From: a virus
Length of the DNA: 38,477 nucleotides
IMG/VR virus record: IMGVR_UViG_3300037486_000104
Span: 1 to 38,477 of that record
Strand: one strand, 5' to 3'
Shown in pieces: positions 1 to 7,902 of this stretch. Below the pieces are notes generated by a model that saw only the letters and a program-made list of their open reading frames with translations, was not told the origin of the DNA and did not search any database. Both the position numbers and the translations under genes were made by a program. The stretch's first letter is position 1, and each line of letters opens with the position of its first letter.

Positions 1-1
1 G

Positions 2-172
2 AGCACCATCGAACTGGCGCAGACTGCCGTTTCCGTCGCACCCTGGCTGATGTACTCACCGGCTATCACCGGCGTCGTCAACCTGGTCGGCGGACACGTC
101 AACAGCGGCAAGCTGCAAGCCTATCTGTTGTGGGAACCCGCTTCACCGGGGGCCTACGTCAAGGCAGCGTAG
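2..172 (+). CDS. C-terminal part of a phage hypothetical protein (5' end outside window)
   Basis: The frame beginning at base 2 is open to a TAG at 170-172 and gives the last 56 residues of a protein that starts left of the window. No function can be assigned from this fragment alone. The C-terminus (WEPASPGAYVKAA) resembles the C-terminus of the protein at 1177-1713 (YEPLAPGATITAAP), and the preceding 25 or so residues align loosely, so the two may be diverged copies of one small virion protein. Judged by eye only; the reading frame is more certain than the relationship. Confidence 0.6.
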   Translation, partial: STIELAQTAVSVAPWLMYSPAITGVVNLVGGHVNSGKLQAYLLWEPASPGAYVKAA

Positions 173-231
173 TTGGTGCGGGAGCCGGGTTAGTGTCCTC
201 TCCACTGGCCCGGCTCGCGAGGAGCAAACAC

Positions 232-480
232 ATGAGACAAGTCTTCTCTGTAGCGCCGGGCGTCATCTGGATTTGCGTCATTCTCGCGCTTACACTTGGC
301 GCAGACTGGCTTTCGACATATTTCGGGGGCGTTGCTTGGGTAGCACCCGTCGCCGGGTTGCTCGTAGCTGTCATCGTGCCTGTCCTCAAGGTCTTGGCAC
401 AGGGCGACATGACGCCGACCGCGCGTGCGTTGGACGAAGTGAAGGCACCGCCGAGCAAACTCAAGCGTTGGCTTTTGTAA
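232..480 (+). CDS. Small two-span membrane protein, holin-like
   Basis: An 82-residue protein starting at ATG 232 behind a good ribosome site (gaggagc, about 8 bases upstream). A longer GTG start at 130 would overlap the previous gene and has no ribosome site, so it is not used. Two hydrophobic segments are visible (about residues 9-26 and 32-52), followed by a short basic and acidic tail ending in KLKRWLL. Size, two spans and charged C-terminus fit a class II holin-like protein, but no endolysin gene is adjacent, so the role is not proven. It could also be another small phage membrane protein. Confidence 0.7.
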   Translation: MRQVFSVAPGVIWICVILALTLGADWLSTYFGGVAWVAPVAGLLVAVIVPVLKVLAQGDMTPTARALDEVKAPPSKLKRWLL

Positions 481-503
481 TATCATATTGACCGGAGGCA
501 CGT

Positions 504-797
504 ATGCCACGACCGCGTAAGGCGCAGCCTGAGACAGCCGAGACCGGCGCTCAGGCTGTTGTTTTTCAAGAGGACATTCCCGCAGATACCCTGGTCGCGC
601 CGTTAGCGCCAACCGAAGCGCCCGAACCCGTCGCCGCGTTCTACAGCGTCGGCGTGCGCAACCGCTGCCCGTGGGCCACCGTGCGCAGCGCCAGCACAGA
701 TTGGGGGCGCACACCGACCATCATCCGGGCCGACGATGCGCGTCTGAACGAACTGCAACGCTGCGAATGGCTGCTGGTCGCGCCTGTGGAGGCTTGA
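504..797 (+). CDS. Hypothetical phage protein, 97 residues
   Basis: Starts at ATG 504 after the ribosome site ggaggcac. The first 45 residues are low-complexity and rich in Pro, Ala and Glu, suggesting a flexible arm. The C-terminal half (from about residue 47, FYSVGVRNRCPWATVRSAS) looks folded. It sits between a membrane protein and a virion-like gene with almost no spacing, so it is probably cotranscribed with the structural genes. I do not recognise the family. Confidence 0.65.
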   Translation: MPRPRKAQPETAETGAQAVVFQEDIPADTLVAPLAPTEAPEPVAAFYSVGVRNRCPWATVRSASTDWGRTPTIIRADDARLNELQRCEWLLVAPVEA

Positions 798-798
798 T

Positions 799-1101
799 AT
801 GGCAACAGGTTCTTGGAGCGCATATTCGACACCGACACATACCGCGCCGACCATCGCGGCGCTGACGACCGCGGCGCTCGCGGCGAACGCCAGCCGCACC
901 TACGCGCTGTTTATCAACGACGCGGATGAGGCAATCTATCTCGGCCTCGGCACGGCGGCGGTGATGAACAAGGGCATCCGGCTCAACGCCAACGGCGGAT
1001 CATACGAAATGTCGGCGGCGCTCGGCAATCTGTACGCCGGCGCGGTCAACGCCATCTGCGCGAGTGGTGGCAAGCTCTTACTCGTCACCGAGGCGACGTA
1101 G
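799..1101 (+). CDS. Small phage virion-associated protein
   Basis: A 100-residue protein starting at ATG 799, one base after the previous stop, with GGAGG in the end of the upstream gene as ribosome site. The segment ANASRTYALFINDADEAIYL followed by GIRLNANGGSYEM and GNLYAGAVNAIC is a pattern I recognise from small beta-rich proteins in phage structural operons. The exact position in the virion (decoration or fibre-associated) is unknown. The assignment as virion-associated rests on this resemblance and on context. Confidence 0.65.
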   Translation: MATGSWSAYSTPTHTAPTIAALTTAALAANASRTYALFINDADEAIYLGLGTAAVMNKGIRLNANGGSYEMSAALGNLYAGAVNAICASGGKLLLVTEAT

Positions 1102-1176
1102 CAGGGCGCTACAGGCCCGCCACGCCGCGCTACGGGCTAACGGGTAGCTTTACTCAAGGGAGATCGGAGACAGCCT

Positions 1177-1713
1177 ATGCCACTCGACAACCCACTTGCC
1201 TCAACCGTCGCAGGCACGAAGAATGACTTTGTAGACGCACCGAACGCGACCGCGGTCACGGCGATCAATCTGGCCGTGGCGCGCCAGGTCGCACGCTGCA
1301 CCGCGGCCAAGACGCAGGCCGCAGTCGCCTCAGCCAACCTGTTCACCATCGCGGGCGGCCCGGTGCGGCTCCTGGCCCTGATCGGGCAGATCACCAGCGG
1401 CATCGAAAACACACCCAACGCCTGCAAGCTCACGCACACGCCCACGGGCGGCGCGGCGGTCGATCTCTGCGGCACGTTTGACGTGGACACGGCGGCAGAA
1501 CGCAAGGTGCTGGCACTTGACGGCGTGAAGGTGACGGCCCTGGTACTCAGCGCGGATACTGGCGTGGTCATCGCATCGGCGCTGCACATGCCCATCATCC
1601 TGACGGCTGGCACGTTGGCGCTCGCGGCTGTGGCATCGTCTACGGGCGCAATTTCCTGGTATGTGGAATACGAACCGCTTGCACCGGGGGCCACGATCAC
1701 GGCGGCTCCTTAA
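1177..1713 (+). CDS. Hypothetical phage structural protein, 178 residues
   Basis: Starts at ATG 1177, preceded by gggagatcggaga. The protein has no signal peptide or membrane span and is rich in Ala, Thr and Val with few charges, like beta-sandwich virion proteins. Its C-terminal 40 residues resemble the partial protein at the left edge of the window. It is the last gene before a hairpin and a new promoter, so it probably closes the first transcription unit. No specific family recognised. Confidence 0.6.
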   Translation: MPLDNPLASTVAGTKNDFVDAPNATAVTAINLAVARQVARCTAAKTQAAVASANLFTIAGGPVRLLALIGQITSGIENTPNACKLTHTPTGGAAVDLCGTFDVDTAAERKVLALDGVKVTALVLSADTGVVIASALHMPIILTAGTLALAAVASSTGAISWYVEYEPLAPGATITAAP

Positions 1714-1720
1714 ACACAAA

Positions 1721-1751
1721 AGGCACCAGCGCCGCGATTACGCTGATGCCT
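1721..1751. terminator. Hairpin after the first gene block, possible terminator
   Basis: Arms aggcaccagcg (1721-1731) and cgctgatgcct (1741-1751) pair at 10 of 11 positions with one C-A mismatch around a 9-base loop, 8 bases after the stop codon at 1711-1713. There is no T-run downstream on the + strand. On the - strand the hairpin is followed by TTTTGTGTTT, so as an intrinsic terminator it would work better for leftward transcription. It separates the upstream genes from the CHAT-like unit. Confidence 0.4.
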
Positions 1752-1885
1752 CGACCGGATGACAGCAGTCAACCAGCGGTGAGCACGCCGATTGGCTCGT
1801 CATAAATACTAACGCAGCAGACGGCGTAATGATACGCGCAATACTTGCCGACTGCGTAGGAGGTTCCCGGTCACGCTCACGCTCA

Positions 1886-1894
1886 TGGTATAAT
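1886..1894 (+). promoter_or_regulatory. Extended -10 promoter for the membrane/CHAT-like gene pair
   Basis: TGgTATAAT is a perfect extended -10 element 30 bases upstream of ATG 1924. No -35 hexamer is visible at 17 bases, which is acceptable for extended -10 promoters. The nearly identical TGGTACAAT occurs upstream of the gene at 14378. The roughly 210-base gap 1714-1923 holds only this promoter and the hairpin. Confidence 0.6.
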
Positions 1895-1923
1895 GTCGCA
1901 TCGCAGCTAACGAGGTGAGCACT

Positions 1924-2283
1924 ATGGATCAACCACACCGCCCTAATCGGGCGGCGCGCATCTGGCATACTTGGCAATCGCTCGGCGTCCGGCGCGACGT
2001 GGGCGTCATTATGCTGATTATGGGCTTGGGACGTTTGGGCCTATATCGCACGACATCTTCGGCTAACTTCTTGTCATTGGAGGTGTACGGCATCCTGCTG
2101 GTCGGCATGGGCCTGCTGGTCATCATTTCAAAGCCCTGGCGCACAAAGCTATGGGCACGCATCATTGCCATTTTGGGCGCGGCGTTACTGTTCGGCATGG
2201 CCGCGGACGTGGGTGTCATAAGCGTTACGGCGCTGCTGGAAGTCTGGCTAGGCTACCTGTTGGCGGAGGAGGCGCTGCTATGA
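1924..2283 (+). CDS. Multi-spanning (about four TM) membrane protein, partner of the CHAT-like gene
   Basis: A 119-residue protein starting at ATG 1924 with gaggtg as ribosome site; a GTG at 1915 would lie inside that site. Four hydrophobic segments can be seen: about residues 26-41, 52-70, 77-95 and 99-117, with basic residues in the N-terminal 25 and in the loop KPWRTKLWAR, suggesting the N-terminus faces the cytoplasm. It has its own promoter and its stop overlaps the next start (ATGA 2280-2283), so the two products are translationally coupled and probably work together. No known family recognised. A pore-forming effector, receptor or holin-like partner are all possible. Confidence 0.75.
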   Translation: MDQPHRPNRAARIWHTWQSLGVRRDVGVIMLIMGLGRLGLYRTTSSANFLSLEVYGILLVGMGLLVIISKPWRTKLWARIIAILGAALLFGMAADVGVISVTALLEVWLGYLLAEEALL

Positions 2284-3071
2284 CTTCCGAGTTCGTCAAC
2301 GTCGCAACGCTGGTTGGCCTGGGCCTGATTGTCATTCTGCTGTTCCTGTTCACGACGGGGCGCATCGGCAGCCGGGATCGACTGGCAAACGGCCTGGGAC
2401 ACGAGGTTGAAAGGCTCAATTCAACTGTCGATACCCTGCTCAAGCGCAACGACGATTTGCTGGTGGAGATCGCCAAGCTGCGCACCGAACTGGAAAAGAC
2501 ACAAGGCGAGTTGCGCGTGGCATTGGAGCGCATCACCTTGTTGGACGGCAAGGCGAGTCTACCTGGCACGACCGGACGACCGGCCAAGCCGCTCCTGCTG
2601 GTGCAGTGCAATAAAATTTTTGGCGACGACGACGCCCAGGCGATTCGGCGGGTGGGCATCCCATTCCACCGCTTGCAAGAGTGTACGTCTCAGAAGTTCG
2701 ATTCCTATCTGCAAGACTTTCGGGAGGATAAGGCGTCACCCTGGTTCGTACAGATCAGCGCACACATGGGCGTGGATGGCGTCGAATTTACGGATGGCGT
2801 CAAGGGCGTACAGTGGCTCAGTCAGCGGATTCGTGACGTGCGGGTGTTAGTCTTGGCGGGCTGTGAGAACGAGGAAGTGGGGCGGCAATTGGTGGGCCTG
2901 GCACAATATGTCGTCGTCATTTACGAGTCTATTAGCAGCCGGGACGCGCAGTCATTTTCATTCTCATTCTGGCGGGCCATCAATGAGGAACTGGGGCCGC
3001 GTGAGGCATTTCGGCGGGCGCTGATAGAATGTCCACAGACGAGTGAGTACATACAAATGAGAGGGGGCTAA
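2280..3071 (+). CDS. Membrane-anchored coiled-coil protein with CHAT/caspase-like protease domain
   Basis: 263 residues, starting at ATG 2280 with GGCGGAGGAGG upstream; the longer in-frame ORF lies inside the previous gene and is rejected. Order: one transmembrane helix (about 8-27), a heptad-rich coiled coil (about 34-88), a Gly/Pro linker (90-102), then an alpha/beta domain (104-255). That domain has the hallmarks of CHAT/caspase-like peptidases: His162 in QISAHMGVDG, a second hydrophobic strand with Cys195 in VLVLAGCENEEVG, and a C-terminal part (YVVVIYESISSRDAQSFSFSFWRAI, in two pieces, then GPREAFRRAL) matching the usual CHAT ending. Known CHAT proteins are cysteine proteases in bacterial defence and cell-death systems. 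The domain call is by motif only; activity is inferred. The only closely coupled partner is the membrane protein upstream. Confidence 0.72.
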   Translation: MTSEFVNVATLVGLGLIVILLFLFTTGRIGSRDRLANGLGHEVERLNSTVDTLLKRNDDLLVEIAKLRTELEKTQGELRVALERITLLDGKASLPGTTGRPAKPLLLVQCNKIFGDDDAQAIRRVGIPFHRLQECTSQKFDSYLQDFREDKASPWFVQISAHMGVDGVEFTDGVKGVQWLSQRIRDVRVLVLAGCENEEVGRQLVGLAQYVVVIYESISSRDAQSFSFSFWRAINEELGPREAFRRALIECPQTSEYIQMRGG

Positions 3072-3073
3072 AT

Positions 3074-3136
3074 ATGTTGCCACGGCTCACGGGCGAACAT
3101 CTGGCGGTCAGCGTGTACGGGCTGATGACGGGGTGA
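3074..3136 (+). CDS. Possible 20-residue small ORF
   Basis: ATG 3074 to TGA 3134-3136, encoding MLPRLTGEHLAVSVYGLMTG, placed between the CHAT-like gene and the next large gene with a purine-rich stretch (gagggggc) upstream. It fills the gap with tight spacing, which supports translation as a leader or coupling peptide, but it is very short and has no recognisable motif. It may be only a translational bridge. Confidence 0.3.
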   Translation: MLPRLTGEHLAVSVYGLMTG

Positions 3137-3140
3137 GGGT

Positions 3141-4508
3141 ATGGCAAATTGGTCTGCTGACTTTCTCGAACGCAATCCCGACCTCGCCGGGAAGACTTTG
3201 ACGCGGCACCGCCACGGCATCACGGCGGCGCTGAATGCGAGTGAAAGTGTTTCCCACTTCGTCGGCAGTCCGGCGCATTATCAGGATGGCAACGGCGCCT
3301 GGCAGCCGCTCGATACCGCGCTACAGTTGATCGGCACCGAGTATGGTGCGCCGGGTCTGGCAACGCGCATCAGCCTCGATGGGGCGGTGCGCATCGCCGG
3401 CCAGACGCATGGCCACCGCTCCACGCGCGTCGGCATCCTCACGCCGGCGACTATGAGTTTTGTCGGCTACCGCACGATTCCCAACGGCGCGGTTTCCGGC
3501 AACCAGATCATTGCGGAGAACGGCATCTGGAAGCGCGTGTTGACGCTGACCGAGCGCGGGGTGCGTGAGGAGATCGTCATCGCTGAGAAGCCCAGTATCC
3601 CCGGCGTCAAGCTCACGGACTGGCTGGTGTTGGAAACGGCGATCCAGGGCAGCAGTTTCCCGGACGGCTGGCTCGATGAGTTTGAGGCGAGCGAGATGCG
3701 CTTCCCGCCGCCGCGCGCGCACGACAGTAGCGTGGAGCAGCCTGATACTCCCGCTGAGTGCAAACGTTATGCGCGCACCGTGGGTAACATCCAGTATCTC
3801 TATACCGGCGTGCCGGTCGCCTGGCTCGCGGATGCCGTCTACCCAGTCACCATCGACCCCGATTTTGCCGCGGATAGCGCCGATGTCGAGGTGTACGGCG
3901 GCCCTGCAGCCTATGCGACCGCGCGCAGCACAAGCACCGGCTACATCGATGATACAACCATGCGCGTCGGCCAGACCCGGTCGGGGACGTGGTCTGTGTG
4001 GCGCGCGCTGCTGCTCTTCGACACCAGCGCCATCCCTGATGGCGACATCATCTCGCAAGTCAATCTAAAACTAACCTGCACCGATGACCAGTCTGGCGCC
4101 GCCGATTTCGACGTCCAAATCGCAAAACAGGATTGGTCAGCGCAGAATCCGGTGGACGCGGGCAACCGGGAGGCGGCTTACGACAACTGCCTGGCCGCCA
4201 CCGCTGATGACGCCATATGGCGTAACACGAACGCCATCAGTACCAACACGGAATACACGTCTGGCAATCTCGCGACTGCCTGGCCCAGCAAAACCGGCGT
4301 CACCTATTATTCGTTGCGTTCCAGCCGCGATTATGACAACAACACGCCGGGCGGTGCTGAATATATCGCAATCGCCGCGCAGGATCACGGGACGGCGGGC
4401 TACCGGCCCCTGTTGGCGATCACGCACGCGGCACCGCCAGGGCATCCCGCCATGCGTCGCATGATGAACGTACCCTACGTTGTAGGAGGCAGGTCTTACT
4501 ATGGCTGA
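3141..4508 (+). CDS. Phage adhesin/fibre-like protein with C-terminal jelly-roll-like domain
   Basis: 455 residues from ATG 3141, behind gtgaggg. The N-terminal 70 residues contain HYQDGNGAWQPLDTAL, a pattern seen in large secreted repeat and toxin-scaffold proteins where a substrate-facing module begins. The middle contains PVAWLADAVYPVTIDPDF, also typical of such extracellular scaffolds. From about residue 285, WRALLLFDTSAIPDGDIISQ resembles DNRLRE/carbohydrate-binding-type beta-sandwich domains (FDTS..IP.G..I). No signal peptide is seen, consistent with a virion protein rather than a secreted one. Likely a tail-associated receptor-binding or decorating protein; precise role inferred. Confidence 0.6.
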   Translation: MANWSADFLERNPDLAGKTLTRHRHGITAALNASESVSHFVGSPAHYQDGNGAWQPLDTALQLIGTEYGAPGLATRISLDGAVRIAGQTHGHRSTRVGILTPATMSFVGYRTIPNGAVSGNQIIAENGIWKRVLTLTERGVREEIVIAEKPSIPGVKLTDWLVLETAIQGSSFPDGWLDEFEASEMRFPPPRAHDSSVEQPDTPAECKRYARTVGNIQYLYTGVPVAWLADAVYPVTIDPDFAADSADVEVYGGPAAYATARSTSTGYIDDTTMRVGQTRSGTWSVWRALLLFDTSAIPDGDIISQVNLKLTCTDDQSGAADFDVQIAKQDWSAQNPVDAGNREAAYDNCLAATADDAIWRNTNAISTNTEYTSGNLATAWPSKTGVTYYSLRSSRDYDNNTPGGAEYIAIAAQDHGTAGYRPLLAITHAAPPGHPAMRRMMNVPYVVGGRSYYG

Positions 4509-7350
4509 AGTCACCGCTTTTAGAAATAATGCAACGAACTATCCGGTATACGGCGCTCCCTGGACGGTGGTCTTTCCGCTGCTCGACGCTGACGGAGATC
4601 CTGTCACCGGCGCGACCTGTGATAGCGAGCGCTCGCTCAACGGCGAGACCGGGGCGGATTGCACCAATGAGGGCACAGAAATCGCGTTCACGACGACGGC
4701 CAACAAAGGCATGTACTATCTGACGCTGACTGCGGCGGAGATGACTGCTGATATTGTCTCTGTGATCGTGGCGTCTGCCACGTCGAAAGCAACACCGATT
4801 GTGCTGTACCCGCGCAAGCTGGTGACATTGGCGAGCGGCACCTCAGCCGGTGGCGATACGGGCTATATCACGCTGGCAAACGGCACGGTCACGTATGACG
4901 ACCAATTCAACGGCTGCCTCTGCGTGGCGGTCATTGATTCCGTGACCGAGGCGCGCATTTTGCAGGACTGCACCGCCTCGAATCAGCAATGCACCGTGAC
5001 GCCAGCCTGGAATACTGCACCGGATAACAATGATACCTATATCATCTACCTGCCAGAAGGCAGGCAAGTGCCCACGAGCAACGTCATTCGCATAACCGGC
5101 ACAGCGCAGACGGCGCGCGACATCGGCGCATCTGTGCTACTCAGCACTGGCACGGGCACCGGGCAACTCGACTTTACGTCCGGCGTGGTCAAGGCAAATC
5201 TGGTGCAGATTTTGGCGGCGGCAGTCACCGGCACGGCGGCGCAGATCGTGGCCGCGTTTACCAAGTTCTTCGACAAGGCGAGTCCGACCGGCACGGTCAA
5301 CAGTCTACCGGATGCGGTCGCAGGTGCAACGAACGGCTTGTTTATAGCCGGGACGAACGCCGCGACGACCGTGACCACGGCATTGACGACCACTTTCACC
5401 GGCAATCTGACCGGTTCGGTGGGGACTGTGGCGACCAACGGCATCACGGCGACCTCTCTCGCCGCCGACGCCATCAATGCTGCGTCAATCAAAGCGGCTG
5501 CGATCACCAACGCTAAATTTGCGGCGGGCGCTATCGACGCCGCGGCGATTGCGGACGCGGCGATTGACAATGCGACATTTGCAGCCGATGTAGGTTCGAC
5601 GGCGCTGGCAACCAACATGATCGCAAAAGCCGCAGAGAAGACAGTCGGGGTGGGCGGCTTGAGTCTGACGGCCATCCCGTGGAATACGGACTGGGATGCT
5701 GAGGTGGAAAGCGAAGCCAATGACGCCCTGGTCGCCAATAACCTGGATCATCTCGTCAAGGTCGCCAAAGATACCAACTGGGCGACCACCGTCACGAAAG
5801 AGAGCGTCATCGACCTGATGACCTCAAAGAGCAGCGCGCAGACCTTTGACCGGGCTACCGACACCCTAGAAGCCATACGCGACGCGGTAACGATCGTCAG
5901 CGCGGGCGTGGCGGCTACCATCCAGGCGACGCAGAACACCGAGACCACCGGCACACTGGTAGGTGGCACGTATGCGCTGACCTACCTCTCCAACGCCACT
6001 TACTACATTCTCGCGCCGGTCACGCCGGCTGTAGGCGGCTATGGCCTGAATGCTTTCCTGACCTTTGGCGCAGTCAGCGGGCAATACATCAACTCGGTCA
6101 CGATCCGCGGCTACTTCGCAGCCGGGCCGGGGCGCTTCTGTCATATCGGGGCCTATAACTACCTCACGTCCAGCATTGACATCCTGAGTGATACGACCAG
6201 CCGCATGAACAATGCCTCGGCCAATGCGACCTACGCCTACTCGCTGCTGAGCGCGCATCAGAAATCGGACGGCGAAGTCAAGATTTACTTCCTCTCGCCG
6301 TCCGTGACGACCGGCGACCGCCTCAACATCGATCAATGTCTGGTCAACGTCAACACAGCTGGCGCATCGGCCTCCGACATCGCCGCAGCCGTTAAACAAA
6401 CCATGATCACGCTGTACTACCCGGAAGGCGTCTGGATCGACACCACGGTCGGCGGCGGGGTGGCTGGCACAACGCTGGGCGTCAACGGCCTGCGCACGAA
6501 TCCCTGTAGCACCTACGCTGACGCCATCATAATTGCCGCCGCGCTGAACCTGCGGCAGTTGCGCCTCAAGACCGGCTCGTCAATCGAGCTAACGCAGAGC
6601 CACGCGCAATGGCAAATCTACGGCGGCACGGTGGCGCTCGCCGGGCAAGTCATCACCAGCGCGCACTTCGAGAACTGCGTGCTCTCTGGCACTTCCTCCG
6701 GAACGGGCATAGACTTCTTTGACTGCCACTTCACCGGCACGGCGACGGGCGGCGGCGGCGATTACTACCGCTGCGGCTTCGGCGTCGTGACGTTCACCAT
6801 GATCGCGAGCAGTCTCTACAACTTCGTCAATTGCTTTGATGACGACCCGGACACGGCGACGAGTCCGATCTTCGTCTTTGCCGCCTCCGCCGTAGTGGGT
6901 GCGCGCAACTGGCGCGGCGCATTCCAGGCTAACGGCATGGCGAGCACCAACAAGCTAACGCTCGACGGCGCGGGGCGGCTGGTCATCGGCAGCACCTCCG
7001 AACACGGCGCGATCACCATCCGGGGCTTCTTCTCGCCTGTCACGGGCGGCGATGGCCTGCACTCGGAGGCCGAGTTCGTGGCGCACGGCGGCAGCATCAC
7101 GCAGACCTCGCGCTTCGATACCACCAACGTTTCCGACGCCGCGTTGATGCGCGACTGGACGGCCGTCACCGGCACCGTACCAGATCGCTCGACACTGAAC
7201 GCCCTACGCTTCCTGCGCAACAAACGCAGTATCGCAGCAGGCACGCTCACCGTCACCAAAGAAGACGACACGACCGCGGCTTGGACAGCCGCGGTCACCA
7301 CCAGCGCCGCGGCGGAACCCGTCACGGCTATCGATCCAGCCGGGCCTTGA
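4501..7350 (+). CDS. Large tail fibre / receptor-binding-like protein
   Basis: 949 residues, starting at ATG 4501 and overlapping the previous gene by 8 bases, with aggaggcagg as ribosome site. Residues 1-110 (WTVVFPLLDADGDPVTGAT, later KGMYYLTLTAAEMTAD) form a beta-domain common at the N-terminus of phage fibres. Residues 110-200 form a second beta-domain. Residues about 310-380 are an Ala/Asn/Ile-rich repetitive stalk (AADAINAASIKAAAI). The C-terminal 300 residues contain regularly spaced short strands and Gly/Ser/Thr turns (for example VALAGQVITSAHFENCVLSG) consistent with a beta-helix. Likely a trimeric fibre binding the host surface; family membership is by appearance. Confidence 0.65.
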   Translation: MAEVTAFRNNATNYPVYGAPWTVVFPLLDADGDPVTGATCDSERSLNGETGADCTNEGTEIAFTTTANKGMYYLTLTAAEMTADIVSVIVASATSKATPIVLYPRKLVTLASGTSAGGDTGYITLANGTVTYDDQFNGCLCVAVIDSVTEARILQDCTASNQQCTVTPAWNTAPDNNDTYIIYLPEGRQVPTSNVIRITGTAQTARDIGASVLLSTGTGTGQLDFTSGVVKANLVQILAAAVTGTAAQIVAAFTKFFDKASPTGTVNSLPDAVAGATNGLFIAGTNAATTVTTALTTTFTGNLTGSVGTVATNGITATSLAADAINAASIKAAAITNAKFAAGAIDAAAIADAAIDNATFAADVGSTALATNMIAKAAEKTVGVGGLSLTAIPWNTDWDAEVESEANDALVANNLDHLVKVAKDTNWATTVTKESVIDLMTSKSSAQTFDRATDTLEAIRDAVTIVSAGVAATIQATQNTETTGTLVGGTYALTYLSNATYYILAPVTPAVGGYGLNAFLTFGAVSGQYINSVTIRGYFAAGPGRFCHIGAYNYLTSSIDILSDTTSRMNNASANATYAYSLLSAHQKSDGEVKIYFLSPSVTTGDRLNIDQCLVNVNTAGASASDIAAAVKQTMITLYYPEGVWIDTTVGGGVAGTTLGVNGLRTNPCSTYADAIIIAAALNLRQLRLKTGSSIELTQSHAQWQIYGGTVALAGQVITSAHFENCVLSGTSSGTGIDFFDCHFTGTATGGGGDYYRCGFGVVTFTMIASSLYNFVNCFDDDPDTATSPIFVFAASAVVGARNWRGAFQANGMASTNKLTLDGAGRLVIGSTSEHGAITIRGFFSPVTGGDGLHSEAEFVAHGGSITQTSRFDTTNVSDAALMRDWTAVTGTVPDRSTLNALRFLRNKRSIAAGTLTVTKEDDTTAAWTAAVTTSAAAEPVTAIDPAGP

Positions 7351-7371
7351 CCCGCTTAGGAGAAGAAGATC

Positions 7372-7857
7372 ATGGCAGCAGCAGTCTCTATCCGAGTGTA
7401 CACCGGTGCAGATGCAGGCACCGAAAGCTCCGCCGTTACCGGCATCGATCTGATCAGCGCCGATAACGCCACCAACAGCACGGCCAACCGTGCAGCTTAC
7501 CCGATCACCGCGGGCACGCGCTCCTACGAGAAGTGGATCAGGGCCTACGTGGACGCAGCCGCGGACAACTACGTGAGCACCTTCCAGTTGTGGGGCGACG
7601 GCGTAGTGCAGGCTTCGACAGTGCTCTACGTGGGCAAGACGGCGACCGGCGTCACGCCGACGACCACGACCAGCACCGTCGCGACCAACGATTGGGTGAC
7701 GTACACCAGCACCAGCAAGTTCGCCTGGCACGCCACGAACATGACCGGCGTGGGCAGCAAGTCCGATGCGGCAGTGTACCAAATTTCTGTTTCTGGGGAC
7801 GCCGCAGCCGGAAACTGGACTCAGGAAACGCTGAATTATTCCTTCAACGAGGCATAA
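7372..7857 (+). CDS. Phage structural protein, 161 residues, probably fibre-associated
   Basis: ATG 7372 preceded by taggagaagaag. The protein is Thr/Ser/Ala-rich with no membrane span and contains ISADNATNSTANR and EKWIRAYVDAAADNYVSTF, looking like a compact beta-sandwich exposed on the virion. Follows the large fibre gene in the same operon with a 21-base gap. Exact family not recognised. Confidence 0.6.
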   Translation: MAAAVSIRVYTGADAGTESSAVTGIDLISADNATNSTANRAAYPITAGTRSYEKWIRAYVDAAADNYVSTFQLWGDGVVQASTVLYVGKTATGVTPTTTTSTVATNDWVTYTSTSKFAWHATNMTGVGSKSDAAVYQISVSGDAAAGNWTQETLNYSFNEA

Positions 7858-7902
7858 TTCATTGCGTCATGATGCAACCTGATTGCACAAGGGGGCAATC
7901 CC

